Shown here in pieces: positions 1 to 5,561 of a stretch of 6,284 bases of DNA. The translations under genes were made by a program, and so were the position numbers. The notes below the pieces were generated by a model, which was not told the DNA's origin, searched no databases, and saw only the letters and a list, made by a program, of their open reading frames with translations. Each line of letters opens with the position of its first letter. Positions within the stretch are counted from its first letter, which is position 1. The DNA is from Motiliproteus sp047622605 (lineage in GTDB: Bacteria > Pseudomonadota > Gammaproteobacteria > Pseudomonadales > Balneatricaceae): positions 1 to 6,284 of the forward strand of contig JBLHND010000187.1 of the NCBI GenBank assembly GCA_047622605.1, written 5' to 3'.

Positions 1-109
1 CGTACGACGCAGAACCGGTGAAGATCTCGGTTCTATGTCCATTGCTGCCTTTGTCGAGTTATTGGCGCAGGACATTGCACACAAAGGTCAGGTCGAACAG
101 GAGAACTAA
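1..109 (+). CDS. thrS: Threonyl-tRNA synthetase, C-terminal end (partial, 5' end outside window)
   Basis: This is the last part of cytoplasmic threonyl-tRNA synthetase, which charges tRNA-Thr with threonine. The frame beginning at base 2 reads VRRRTGEDLGSMSIAAFVEL and continues to a TAA stop at 107-109. The tract R-x-x-G-x-D-L-G-S-M followed by an amphipathic helix is the typical end of the C-terminal anticodon-binding domain of bacterial ThrRS. Only 35 residues are visible, so the catalytic and editing domains cannot be judged. infC begins 3 bases after the stop, and its Shine-Dalgarno sequence lies inside the last thrS codons, so the two genes are probably translationally coupled, as in other gammaproteobacteria. 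The identity rests on this short tail plus the conserved gene order. Confidence 0.93.
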   Translation, partial: VRRRTGEDLGSMSIAAFVELLAQDIAHKGQVEQEN

Positions 110-115
110 ACGATT
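99..115 (+). promoter_or_regulatory. infC ribosome binding site and AUU start
   Basis: AGGAG at 99-103 lies inside the last codons of thrS, 9 bases before the ATT initiator at 113. It fixes the infC start, since the thrS stop (107-109) sits between the Shine-Dalgarno sequence and the initiator. A good Shine-Dalgarno with a poor start codon is the expected arrangement for IF3-dependent autoregulation. Confidence 0.8.
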
Positions 116-649
116 AAAAAAAATAGGAAGGGCGCGAGCAAAAAAGCCATCATCAATGAAGCCATTGAAGCCGATGAAGTTCGCCTGGTAGGCGCCGAGA
201 GTGAGCAGTTGGGTATCGTTTCCCTTGCTGATGCACTCAAGACGGCCCAGGATGCTTCGATGGATCTGGTGTTGATCGCGGCTGATGCCGCACCGGTAGT
301 CTGTAAGCTGATGGACTACGGCAAGCATATATTTGAAGTGAAGAAGCAGAAAGCTGTCCAGAAAAAGAAGCAGAAGCAGACTCAAATCAAAGAAATGAAG
401 TTCCGTCCAGGAACTGAATCGGGGGATTATCAGGTAAAGCTACGCAACCTGGTACGTTTCCTAGAAGCGGGCGATAAGGCCAAAGTGTCTTTGCGTTTCC
501 GTGGTCGTGAGATGGCCCACCAGGAGTTGGGTATGCAGCTATTAAAACGGGTCGAAGTCGACCTCGAAGAGCTGGGTACCGTCGAACAACATCCTAAGAT
601 GGAAGGCCGTCAGATGATCATGGTGATAGCGCCCAAGAAGAAGAAGTAA
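113..649 (+). CDS. infC: Translation initiation factor IF-3 (AUU start codon)
   Basis: IF3 binds the 30S ribosomal subunit, prevents premature 50S joining and checks the start codon and initiator tRNA. The 178-residue product is close to the usual 180. It has the N-terminal domain (IINEAI near residues 13-18, then EVRLVGAESEQLGIVSL), a Lys/Gln-rich linker helix (about 77-96), and a C-terminal domain with FRPGTESGDYQVKLR and RFRGREMAHQ (about 128-137), ending in a Lys tail. No ATG or GTG gives a complete N-terminus. The only start that does is ATT at 113-115, preceded by AGGAG at 99-103 with 9 bases between. An AUU start is the known hallmark of infC: IF3 discriminates against it and so represses its own synthesis. 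That regulation is family knowledge; the codon is seen. The first open codon other than ATT would be an internal TTG at 209, which would remove most of the N-domain. Confidence 0.97.
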   Translation: MKKNRKGASKKAIINEAIEADEVRLVGAESEQLGIVSLADALKTAQDASMDLVLIAADAAPVVCKLMDYGKHIFEVKKQKAVQKKKQKQTQIKEMKFRPGTESGDYQVKLRNLVRFLEAGDKAKVSLRFRGREMAHQELGMQLLKRVEVDLEELGTVEQHPKMEGRQMIMVIAPKKKK

Positions 650-849
650 CCCGTCTTCGATTAGGGTCCGTCGCGTTGTTTGCCTGAGCTGTTTTTGATA
701 AGCAGTTTCGGCAACAGGGCGGCGGGCTTTTGCCGTTCTTTACCTTAGGGGAAAGCCTCGAGGGATGACCTTAGGGCGAACTCAAGGGTTAAGGCGGTAG
801 AAGAGAAAGGGTTATATAGAAACCAACGAATGCGTGGAGTAAGTTTGTT
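650..849 (+). promoter_or_regulatory. rpmI-rplT leader, candidate L20 autoregulatory region
   Basis: These 200 bases between infC and rpmI contain no plausible gene. In E. coli the infC-rpmI junction carries RNA structures that bind ribosomal protein L20 and block rpmI translation, so a structured leader is expected here. Visible elements are a 6-bp perfect stem (CGGCAA 709-714 with TTGCCG 730-735), the palindrome CCTCGAGG (756-763), two copies of ACCTTAGGG (742-750 and 768-776), and a possible stem CCTTA (769-773) with TAAGG (790-794). GGAG at 836-839 is the rpmI ribosome binding site, 10 bases before the ATG. I could not identify by eye the pseudoknot or the 23S rRNA mimic that define the L20 site, so the regulatory role is inferred from position. 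No convincing sigma-70 promoter was seen; a TTATAT at 812-817 lacks a good -35 partner. Confidence 0.4.
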
Positions 850-1044
850 ATGTCTAAAATGAAAACCCACAGCGGTGCTGCAAAGCGCTTTATGAAAACC
901 GCTAACGGCTTTAAGCGTAAGTCCGCTAACACTAGTCATATCTTGACCAAGAAAACTACTAAGCGTAAACGTCGCCTACGAGGCACATCAGCGGTTCATG
1001 ACTCTGATGTTGCTTTGGTTAAGCGTATGTTGCGCCAGTATTAA
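850..1044 (+). CDS. rpmI: 50S ribosomal protein L35 (bL35)
   Basis: bL35 is a small basic protein of the large ribosomal subunit. The 64-residue product matches the family length and shows its signatures: KMKTHSGAAKRFMKTANGFK at the N-terminus, then SHILTKKTTKRKRRLRG and a C-terminal DVALVKRMLRQY. The N-terminal half is especially like the Pseudomonas form, from memory. The start ATG has GGAG 10 bases upstream. rplT follows 38 bases after the stop, and the pair forms the usual L35-L20 unit in which L20 controls translation of both. The composition (AAG/CGT-rich, strongly biased codons) fits a highly expressed gene. Confidence 0.98.
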   Translation: MSKMKTHSGAAKRFMKTANGFKRKSANTSHILTKKTTKRKRRLRGTSAVHDSDVALVKRMLRQY

Positions 1045-1082
1045 TCTGGTTTTTTTGATTAGTTAGTTAAAAGGATACCATT

Positions 1083-1439
1083 ATGGCTCGCGTAAAACGT
1101 GGAGTTACCGCTCATCGTCGTCACAAGAAAATTCTTAAACAGGCCAAAGGTTATTACGGTGCTCGTAGCCGTGTATTCCGGGTAGCCAAACAGGCGGTCA
1201 TCAAGGCCGGTCAGTATGCTTACCGTGACCGTCGTCAGCGTAAGCGTCAGTTCCGTGCTCTGTGGATTGCTCGTATCAATGCTGCAGCCCGTATCAATGG
1301 CCTCTCTTACAGCCGCTTTATTGCGGGTCTGAAGAAAGCTGCGATCGAAATCGATCGTAAGGTTCTGGCAGATCTGGCTGTGCATGAAAAAGCGGTATTT
1401 AGTGCAATCGTTGAAAAAGCCAAGGTTGCCCTGGCCTGA
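1083..1439 (+). CDS. rplT: 50S ribosomal protein L20 (bL20)
   Basis: bL20 binds 23S rRNA early in large-subunit assembly and, in E. coli, represses its own operon. The product is 118 residues, the standard length. The long basic N-terminal extension (MARVKRGVTAHRRHKKILKQ, then AKGYYGARSRVFRVAKQAV) inserts into rRNA. The globular C-terminal half carries RQFRALWIARINAAAR (about 56-70), NGLSYSRFIAGLKKA and DRKVLADLAV. AAGGA at 1071-1075 is a good ribosome binding site, 7 bases before the ATG. It is the last gene of the thrS-side unit, since a strong intrinsic terminator begins about 50 bases after its stop. Confidence 0.98.
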   Translation: MARVKRGVTAHRRHKKILKQAKGYYGARSRVFRVAKQAVIKAGQYAYRDRRQRKRQFRALWIARINAAARINGLSYSRFIAGLKKAAIEIDRKVLADLAVHEKAVFSAIVEKAKVALA

Positions 1440-1464
1440 TCGACGCGATTGACACTTGATCGCA

Positions 1465-1488
1465 GGGCGGTGCTTAGAGGCACCGCTC
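1465..1488 (+). other. Stem-loop between rplT stop and terminator
   Basis: GCGGTGC (1467-1473) pairs perfectly with GCACCGC (1480-1486) around a 6-base loop, and two more pairs (one G-U) extend it to 9 bp. It has no T tract, so it is not a terminator itself. It probably protects the 3' end of the rplT message or helps the terminator that follows 5 bases later. Confidence 0.6.
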
Positions 1489-1492
1489 ATTG

Positions 1493-1527
1493 AATAGGGG
1501 AAGGGTGCGAGCTCTTCCCCTATTTTT
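1493..1527 (+). terminator. Rho-independent terminator of the rpmI-rplT unit
   Basis: AATAGGGGAAG (1493-1503) pairs perfectly with CTTCCCCTATT (1514-1524) to give an 11-bp GC-rich stem with a 10-base loop. A run of five T (1523-1527) and a further TGTTT follow. This is a classical intrinsic terminator and separates the ribosomal protein genes from pheST. In E. coli, by contrast, some transcripts read from rplT towards pheS. Confidence 0.92.
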
Positions 1528-1555
1528 GTTTATAGGTTTTGTTTATATCTATAAG
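1526..1555 (+). promoter_or_regulatory. Candidate sigma-70 promoter for pheST-ihfA-merR
   Basis: TTGTTT (1526-1531) and TATAAG (1550-1555) are separated by 18 bases in an AT-rich stretch right after the terminator, which would put the transcript start near 1562. The -35 element shares bases with the terminator T tract. A promoter is required here by the terminator just upstream. These boxes are the best match seen, but they were picked by eye. Confidence 0.45.
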
Positions 1556-1580
1556 CACTACCAACAATTTCTGACAATGA

Positions 1581-1634
1581 GCCTCGACGTTAGGCTTGTT
1601 GTCGATGCCTTGGGTGGTGTAGCGCCACCCCAGG
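1581..1634 (+). promoter_or_regulatory. Two adjacent stem-loops in the pheS 5' leader
   Basis: The first stem pairs GCCTCGAC (1581-1588) with GTCGATGC (1601-1608), with one mismatch. A competing inner pairing of GCCT (1581-1584) with AGGC (1592-1595) is possible. The second stem pairs GGGTGGTG (1612-1619) with CGCCACCC (1623-1630), with one G-U pair and a 3-base loop, and continues past a mismatch with CCT/AGG. The stems meet at 1608. The second ends 6 bases before the GGAG ribosome binding site (1641-1644). No T tract follows, so this is not a classical attenuator terminator. A role in translation or RNA stability of pheS is inferred only from position. Confidence 0.45.
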
Positions 1635-1650
1635 GTAGTCGGAGTCGAAG

Positions 1651-2670
1651 ATGGAAAACCTAGACCGCCTGTTGGCCCAGGGTAAAGAGGCCGTAGATGG
1701 CGCCACCGATGCAGCATCGTTGGGCCAGGTTCAGGTGCAGTACCTGGGCAAAAAGGGTGAGTTGTCCCTGCTTCGTAAAGGGCTGGGCAAGTTGTCCGCC
1801 GAAGAGCGGCCTAAGGCAGGTGCTCTGATCAATGAGGTGATGCAGCAATTTCTAGAGCACCTCAATGCGCGTAAGGAATCCTTTGCTGCCGCAGAGCTGA
1901 ATGCCAAGCTGGCGGCTGAGACGATCGATGTCACCCTGCCGGGGCGCGGCCAGCATAGCGGGGGGCTGCATCCGGTGACCCGGACGCTGGAGCGGATAGA
2001 GCAGTTCTTCACCGGTGTCGGCTACGCGGTTAAAGAGGGGCCTGAGATCGAGGATGATTTCCATAACTTCGAGGCGCTCAATATCCCCGCGCACCACCCG
2101 GCTCGTGCGATGCACGATACCTTCTATTTTGATGCCCATACGCTGCTGCGCACCCATACCTCACCGGTACAGGTCCGGACGATGGAGCTTCAGGAGCCAC
2201 CGATTCGAGTGATCTGCCCGGGCCGGGTCTATCGTTGTGATTCTGACCTGACCCATACCCCGATGTTTCACCAGGTCGAAGGCTTGCTGGTGGATACCGA
2301 TGTTAGTTTTGCCGATCTTAAGGGCACCGTCGAAGAGTTCCTGCGCGAGTTTTTCGAGCAGGAAGCGTTGTCGGTGCGCTTCAGGCCCTCCTATTTCCCC
2401 TTCACCGAGCCCTCTGCCGAGGTCGATATTGCCTGCGTGATGTGTCAGGGCAAAGGGTGTCGAGTCTGCGGTCATACCGGCTGGCTCGAGGTCATGGGTT
2501 GCGGCATGGTCCATCCCAAGGTGTTTGAGTCGTGCAAGGTGGATACCGAGACCTACAGCGGGTTCGCCTTCGGCATGGGGGTCGAGCGTCTGGCGATGTT
2601 GCGCTACGGCGTTAACGACCTGCGCTTATTCTTTGAGAATGATCTGCGCTTTCTACAACAGTTCAAGTAG
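1651..2670 (+). CDS. pheS: Phenylalanyl-tRNA synthetase alpha subunit
   Basis: PheS is the catalytic subunit of the cytoplasmic alpha2-beta2 PheRS, a class II enzyme that activates Phe and charges tRNA-Phe. The N-terminal coiled-coil arm (about 1-90) contacts tRNA. The catalytic core shows motif 1 (HPVTRTLERIEQFF, about 107-120, with GPEIEDDFHNFEALN), motif 2 (RVYRCDSDLTHTPMFHQVEG, 192-211) and motif 3 (GFAFGMGVERLAMLRYG, 304-320). A C-x2-C-x4-C-x2-C cluster (C262, C265, C270, C273) precedes GWLEVMGCGMVHP. It resembles the Pseudomonas-type PheS; enteric PheS lacks it. At 339 residues it is slightly longer than E. coli PheS (327), partly through this insert. The start has GGAG at 1641-1644. 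The final ...LFFENDLRFLQQFK matches the normal family end, so the TAG at 2668-2670 is the true stop even though it lies in the first unit of a tandem repeat. Confidence 0.98.
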   Translation: MENLDRLLAQGKEAVDGATDAASLGQVQVQYLGKKGELSLLRKGLGKLSAEERPKAGALINEVMQQFLEHLNARKESFAAAELNAKLAAETIDVTLPGRGQHSGGLHPVTRTLERIEQFFTGVGYAVKEGPEIEDDFHNFEALNIPAHHPARAMHDTFYFDAHTLLRTHTSPVQVRTMELQEPPIRVICPGRVYRCDSDLTHTPMFHQVEGLLVDTDVSFADLKGTVEEFLREFFEQEALSVRFRPSYFPFTEPSAEVDIACVMCQGKGCRVCGHTGWLEVMGCGMVHPKVFESCKVDTETYSGFAFGMGVERLAMLRYGVNDLRLFFENDLRFLQQFK

Positions 2671-2772
2671 TACAGCAGTTCAAGTAGTACAGCAGATCAA
2701 GTAGTACAGCAGCTCAAGTAGTGCAGCAGCTCAAATAGTGCAGCAGATCAAGTAGGGCGGCAGCATAGCTAG
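2654..2772 (+). repeat. 17-bp tandem repeat spanning the pheS stop codon and pheS-pheT gap
   Basis: Seven head-to-tail 17-bp units start at 2654, 2671, 2688, 2705, 2722, 2739 and 2756. The consensus is TACAGCAGNTCAAGTAG. The first unit is coding: it holds the last pheS codons (Gln-Phe-Lys) and the TAG stop. The next five differ from it at only one to four positions and the seventh is decayed. A TAG stays near the end of each unit. Because 17 is not a multiple of 3, the stops fall in all three frames. The simplest reading is slipped-strand expansion of the pheS 3' end. There are no spacers, so this is not CRISPR. It accounts for most of the unusually wide gap before pheT. Confidence 0.95.
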
Positions 2773-2815
2773 GATCCGGGTACGTTTAGCGTCATCTGCG
2801 CCCGGTTCAGGTACT

Positions 2816-2843
2816 CATTAACGGCATTAACGGGAACAAGTGA
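2816..2843 (+). promoter_or_regulatory. pheT ribosome binding region with a 9-bp direct duplication
   Basis: CATTAACGG occurs twice in tandem (2816-2824 and 2825-2833). The end of the second copy forms part of GGGAA (2832-2836), the likely Shine-Dalgarno sequence, 6 bases before the pheT ATG at 2843. A GTG at 2840 is also in frame, but the ATG gives the canonical MKFSEKWLREW start. Upstream, CCGGG (2776-2780) and CCCGG (2801-2805) could form a short stem. Confidence 0.6.
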
Positions 2844-5221
2844 TGAAATTCAGCGAAAAGTGGCTGCGGGAATGGGTTAATCCTGCCATCGATACCGATC
2901 AACTGGTCGCCCAGGTCACCATGGCTGGCCTGGAAGTAGACGGCGTAGAGCCTGCGGCTGCCGATTTTAGTGGCGTGGTGGTCGGCGAGATTCTCAGTGC
3001 CGTGCAGCACCCGGATGCTGATAAACTGAGGGTCTGTGAGGTCAGTGACGGCTCTGAGACCTTTCAGGTAGTCTGTGGCGCGCCTAATGCCCGAACCGGT
3101 TTGCGGGTTGCTTTTGCTCGGGTGGGTGCAGTATTACCCGAAGGTTTCAAGATTAAAAAAGCCAAGCTGCGTGGGGTCGAATCGTTGGGCATGCTCTGCT
3201 CCGGTCAGGAGTTGGGCATCAATGAAGAACATGATGGCATCATGGAGGTGCCTGCGGAGGCGACTGTGGGCGAGGATATCCGCCAATTTTTCGGTCTCGA
3301 TGATCAGATTATAGAAGTCGATCTGACCCCTAATCGTGGCGACTGCCTGAGTCTTGCCGGCCTTGCTCGTGAAGTGGGCGTGTTAAATAAGATGGCGGTG
3401 ACGGCAGTCAGTGTCGATGCCGTTGCCGCGGTTATCGAGGATCGTTTCCCGATAGAGATTGACGCGGCTGCAGGCTGTCCACGTTATGTCGGCCGGGTTA
3501 TCCGCGGGATCGATACGCAGGCGTCGACACCGCTGTGGATGGTCGAACGCTTAAGGCGTGGCGGTATTCGCAGTATCGACCCGGTAGTGGATGTCACCAA
3601 CTATGTCATGCTGGAGCTGGGGCAGCCGCTGCATGCCTTCGATCTGGCGACACTCAAGGGTGGTATCAGGGTACGTATGGCCGACGCCGGAGAGCAGATT
3701 ACCCTGCTCGATGGCCAAGAGTGCCAGCTGAACGACGATACCCTGATGGTTGCCGACCATCAGGGACCGCTGGCCATAGCCGGTATCATGGGCGGCGAAG
3801 GCTCCGGTGTCAGCACCCAGACCTGCGACATCTTCCTCGAAAGCGCCTTCTTTGCGCCCCTGGCCATTGTCGGCCGCGCACGCGGTTACGGACTGCATAC
3901 CGAATCATCCCACAGGTTTGAACGTGGTGTAGACTCCGAGTTGCAGCGCAATGCCTGCGAACGTGCGACCCGCTTACTGCTGGATATCGTCGGGGGCGAG
4001 CCGGGGCCTGTGACGGAGGTCGTGCAAGAATCGCAGCTACCGCCGGCGCGCACCGTGCTGTTGCGTCCGGCCCGGATCAAGAAGCTGCTGTCGCTGGATA
4101 TAGCGGCCAGTGAAGTTGAGGAGATTCTGACCCGTTTGGGGATGGGGGTAGTGATGAATGCCCAGGGTGACTGGGATGTCGCCGTGCCCTCTTATCGCTT
4201 CGATGTGTCGATCGAGGAGGACCTGCTGGAAGAGCTGGCGCGTATCTATGGCTATAACCGGATGCCGGTACGTACTAATCTGGCGACGCTCAAGCTCACG
4301 CCTCAGTCTGAAGCCCGCAAGGGTCTGCCGGATCTGCGACGGTTGTTGGTCGCGCGTGGCTATCAGGAAGCGATCACCTATAGTTTTGTTGAACCGACCC
4401 TGCTGGCCAAATTTGATTCGGTAAACACGCCGGTCGCACTCGCCAATCCGATCTCCGCCGATATGGCGGTGATGCGTACCACACTCTGGCCGGGACTGAT
4501 CAAGGTGATGCAGCATAATCAGCATCGGCAACAGGATAGAGTCTGGCTGTTTGAGTCCGGCCAGCGGTTTGTGCCGAGCGCAGACGGTCTGGTGCAGGAC
4601 AGGGTGCTGGCAGGTGCGGTCTACGGCAGCTATGAACCCCTGGGCTGGAGTAATGCCAAGCGTTCCGTTGATTTTTTTGATGTCAAAGCGGATCTGGAAG
4701 CGCTGCTGGCCGTCAATGGCCAGCCTGATGCCTTCGTATTCGAGGCGGGCTCGCATGAGGCTCTGCATCCCGGGCAGTGCGCAAAAATCAGTCGCGACGG
4801 CAACTTGGTCGGTTATTTAGGGGCGCTGCATCCTGATCTGTGCAAGACGCTCGGGCTTAGTGGGCCGGTGTTCCTGTTTGAGCTGGAACTGGCGGCGGTG
4901 GAACTCGATAATCTGCCTACCTGTACGGAGCTGTCCAAGTATCCTGAAACCAGTAGGGATATGGCGCTGGTGGTCGATCAGGAGATTGCGGTCGCCGAGG
5001 TGTTGGCGCTGGCACGTACCGAGGCAGGTGAGTGGCTCAAGAAGGCGAGACTTTTCGATGTCTATGATGGCGAAGGTGTTGAAAACGGTAAAAAAAGTTT
5101 GGCTATCAGCTTGACCTGGCAACATCCATCGCACACCCTTAACGATGAACAGGTAAATACGTTTTTTGATGCCGTCGTCAATGCTGCACAACAGCAGCTG
5201 GGTGCGACGCTTAGAGGTTAG
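2843..5221 (+). CDS. pheT: Phenylalanyl-tRNA synthetase beta subunit
   Basis: PheT is the tRNA-binding and editing subunit of PheRS. It hydrolyses mischarged Tyr-tRNA-Phe and completes the alpha2-beta2 enzyme. The product is 792 residues (E. coli 795), so full length. In order: the N-terminal MKFSEKWLREWVNPAID; an EMAP-type OB-fold (about 40-148, HPDADKLRVCEV and GMLCSGQELG); the B3/B4 editing domain (about 210-390, GQPLHAFD and FLESAFFAPLAIVGRARGYG, with SSHRFERGVD); the B5 domain (about 400-475, ending IEEDLLEELARIYGYN); the class II-like core (YSFVEP, NPISADMAVMRTTLWPGL, ALHPGQCAKI); and a C-terminal FDX-ACB anticodon domain (from about 698, SKYPETSRDMALVVD, LFDVYDGEGV). His264 in LHAFD and Glu333 in FLES look like the conserved editing-site residues, judged by eye. 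It should be co-transcribed with pheS although 172 bases separate them, against about 15 in E. coli. ihfA follows after 34 bases. Confidence 0.98.
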   Translation: MKFSEKWLREWVNPAIDTDQLVAQVTMAGLEVDGVEPAAADFSGVVVGEILSAVQHPDADKLRVCEVSDGSETFQVVCGAPNARTGLRVAFARVGAVLPEGFKIKKAKLRGVESLGMLCSGQELGINEEHDGIMEVPAEATVGEDIRQFFGLDDQIIEVDLTPNRGDCLSLAGLAREVGVLNKMAVTAVSVDAVAAVIEDRFPIEIDAAAGCPRYVGRVIRGIDTQASTPLWMVERLRRGGIRSIDPVVDVTNYVMLELGQPLHAFDLATLKGGIRVRMADAGEQITLLDGQECQLNDDTLMVADHQGPLAIAGIMGGEGSGVSTQTCDIFLESAFFAPLAIVGRARGYGLHTESSHRFERGVDSELQRNACERATRLLLDIVGGEPGPVTEVVQESQLPPARTVLLRPARIKKLLSLDIAASEVEEILTRLGMGVVMNAQGDWDVAVPSYRFDVSIEEDLLEELARIYGYNRMPVRTNLATLKLTPQSEARKGLPDLRRLLVARGYQEAITYSFVEPTLLAKFDSVNTPVALANPISADMAVMRTTLWPGLIKVMQHNQHRQQDRVWLFESGQRFVPSADGLVQDRVLAGAVYGSYEPLGWSNAKRSVDFFDVKADLEALLAVNGQPDAFVFEAGSHEALHPGQCAKISRDGNLVGYLGALHPDLCKTLGLSGPVFLFELELAAVELDNLPTCTELSKYPETSRDMALVVDQEIAVAEVLALARTEAGEWLKKARLFDVYDGEGVENGKKSLAISLTWQHPSHTLNDEQVNTFFDAVVNAAQQQLGATLRG

Positions 5222-5255
5222 CGTCTGGTGGCGTAACCAAATAGGGGGTGTGACT

Positions 5256-5561
5256 ATGGGTTCTTTGACAAAAGCCGAGATGGCCGAACGCTTGTTCGAT
5301 GAGATCGGACTCAATAAGCGCGAATCCAAAGAGATGGTAGAGTCTTTTTTTGACGAGATTAAAGGCTGTCTGTCTGAGAATGAACAGGTAAAGCTGTCCG
5401 GGTTTGGGAATTTTGACCTGCGCGATAAGCGCGAACGTCCGGGGCGAAACCCTAAGACCGGTGAAGAGGTCCCTATCTCTGCGCGCAGGGTGGTGACCTT
5501 CCGTCCCGGGCAGAAGCTTAAAGAGAAAGTGGAGACTTATGTCGCTCCAGCAGGCGAATAA
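5256..5561 (+). CDS. ihfA: Integration host factor subunit alpha
   Basis: IHF alpha pairs with IHF beta (gene elsewhere) to form a nucleoid protein that bends DNA sharply at specific sites, affecting transcription, replication and recombination. The 101-residue product matches the family (99 in E. coli). It has the N-terminal helices LTKAEMAERLFDEIGLNKRE, then EQVKLSGFGNFDLRDKRERP and the beta-arm RNPKTGEEVPISARRVVTFR with the DNA-intercalating proline (about P66), ending RPGQKLKEKVE. The frame is open further upstream to 5166 inside pheT, but the family N-terminus and AGGGGG at 5243-5248 (7 bases away) fix the ATG at 5256. Its position after pheT is the standard one. A small stem (GGTTA 5216-5220 with TAACC 5234-5238) covers the pheT stop. 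No separate promoter or LexA box was found, so expression probably depends on the pheST promoter. Confidence 0.98.
   Translation: MGSLTKAEMAERLFDEIGLNKRESKEMVESFFDEIKGCLSENEQVKLSGFGNFDLRDKRERPGRNPKTGEEVPISARRVVTFRPGQKLKEKVETYVAPAGE

Noticed and set aside
59..385. Minus-strand open frame opposite thrS and infC with a Leu-rich start resembling a signal peptide.
   Set aside because: It is the reverse reading of the Lys/Glu-rich infC region; both sense genes are certain, and the hydrophobic stretch is a by-product of their codons.
1577..1663. Small + strand ORF (28 codons) from ATG 1577 overlapping the start of pheS, a possible leader peptide.
   Set aside because: It has no Shine-Dalgarno sequence and no Phe codons, runs through the leader stems and overlaps pheS in another frame. 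It does not look like PheM.
2671..2721. Readthrough of the pheS TAG into the repeats as a C-terminal extension of PheS.
   Set aside because: The normal family end QFK is already reached at the TAG, and the next in-frame TAG is 17 codons on (2719-2721) after a low-complexity Ser-rich peptide. Nothing suggests selection for it.
2654..2772. 17-bp repeats as a CRISPR array.
   Set aside because: Units are contiguous with no spacers and the first one is coding sequence of pheS.
4037..4768. Long minus-strand open frame (243 codons) opposite pheT.
   Set aside because: It is the antisense shadow of a clearly conserved pheT, with no family features or ribosome binding site.
5079..5107. Candidate internal promoter for ihfA in pheT (TTGAAA with GCTATC 17 bases later).
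   Set aside because: The -10 match is poor and the bases are fully explained by pheT codons. E. coli has a promoter in pheT, but this sequence alone does not support one.
5366..5388. LexA-like CTGT...ACAG inside ihfA.
   Set aside because: The half-sites are spaced two bases too far apart for a standard SOS box, and the site lies within coding sequence away from any promoter.
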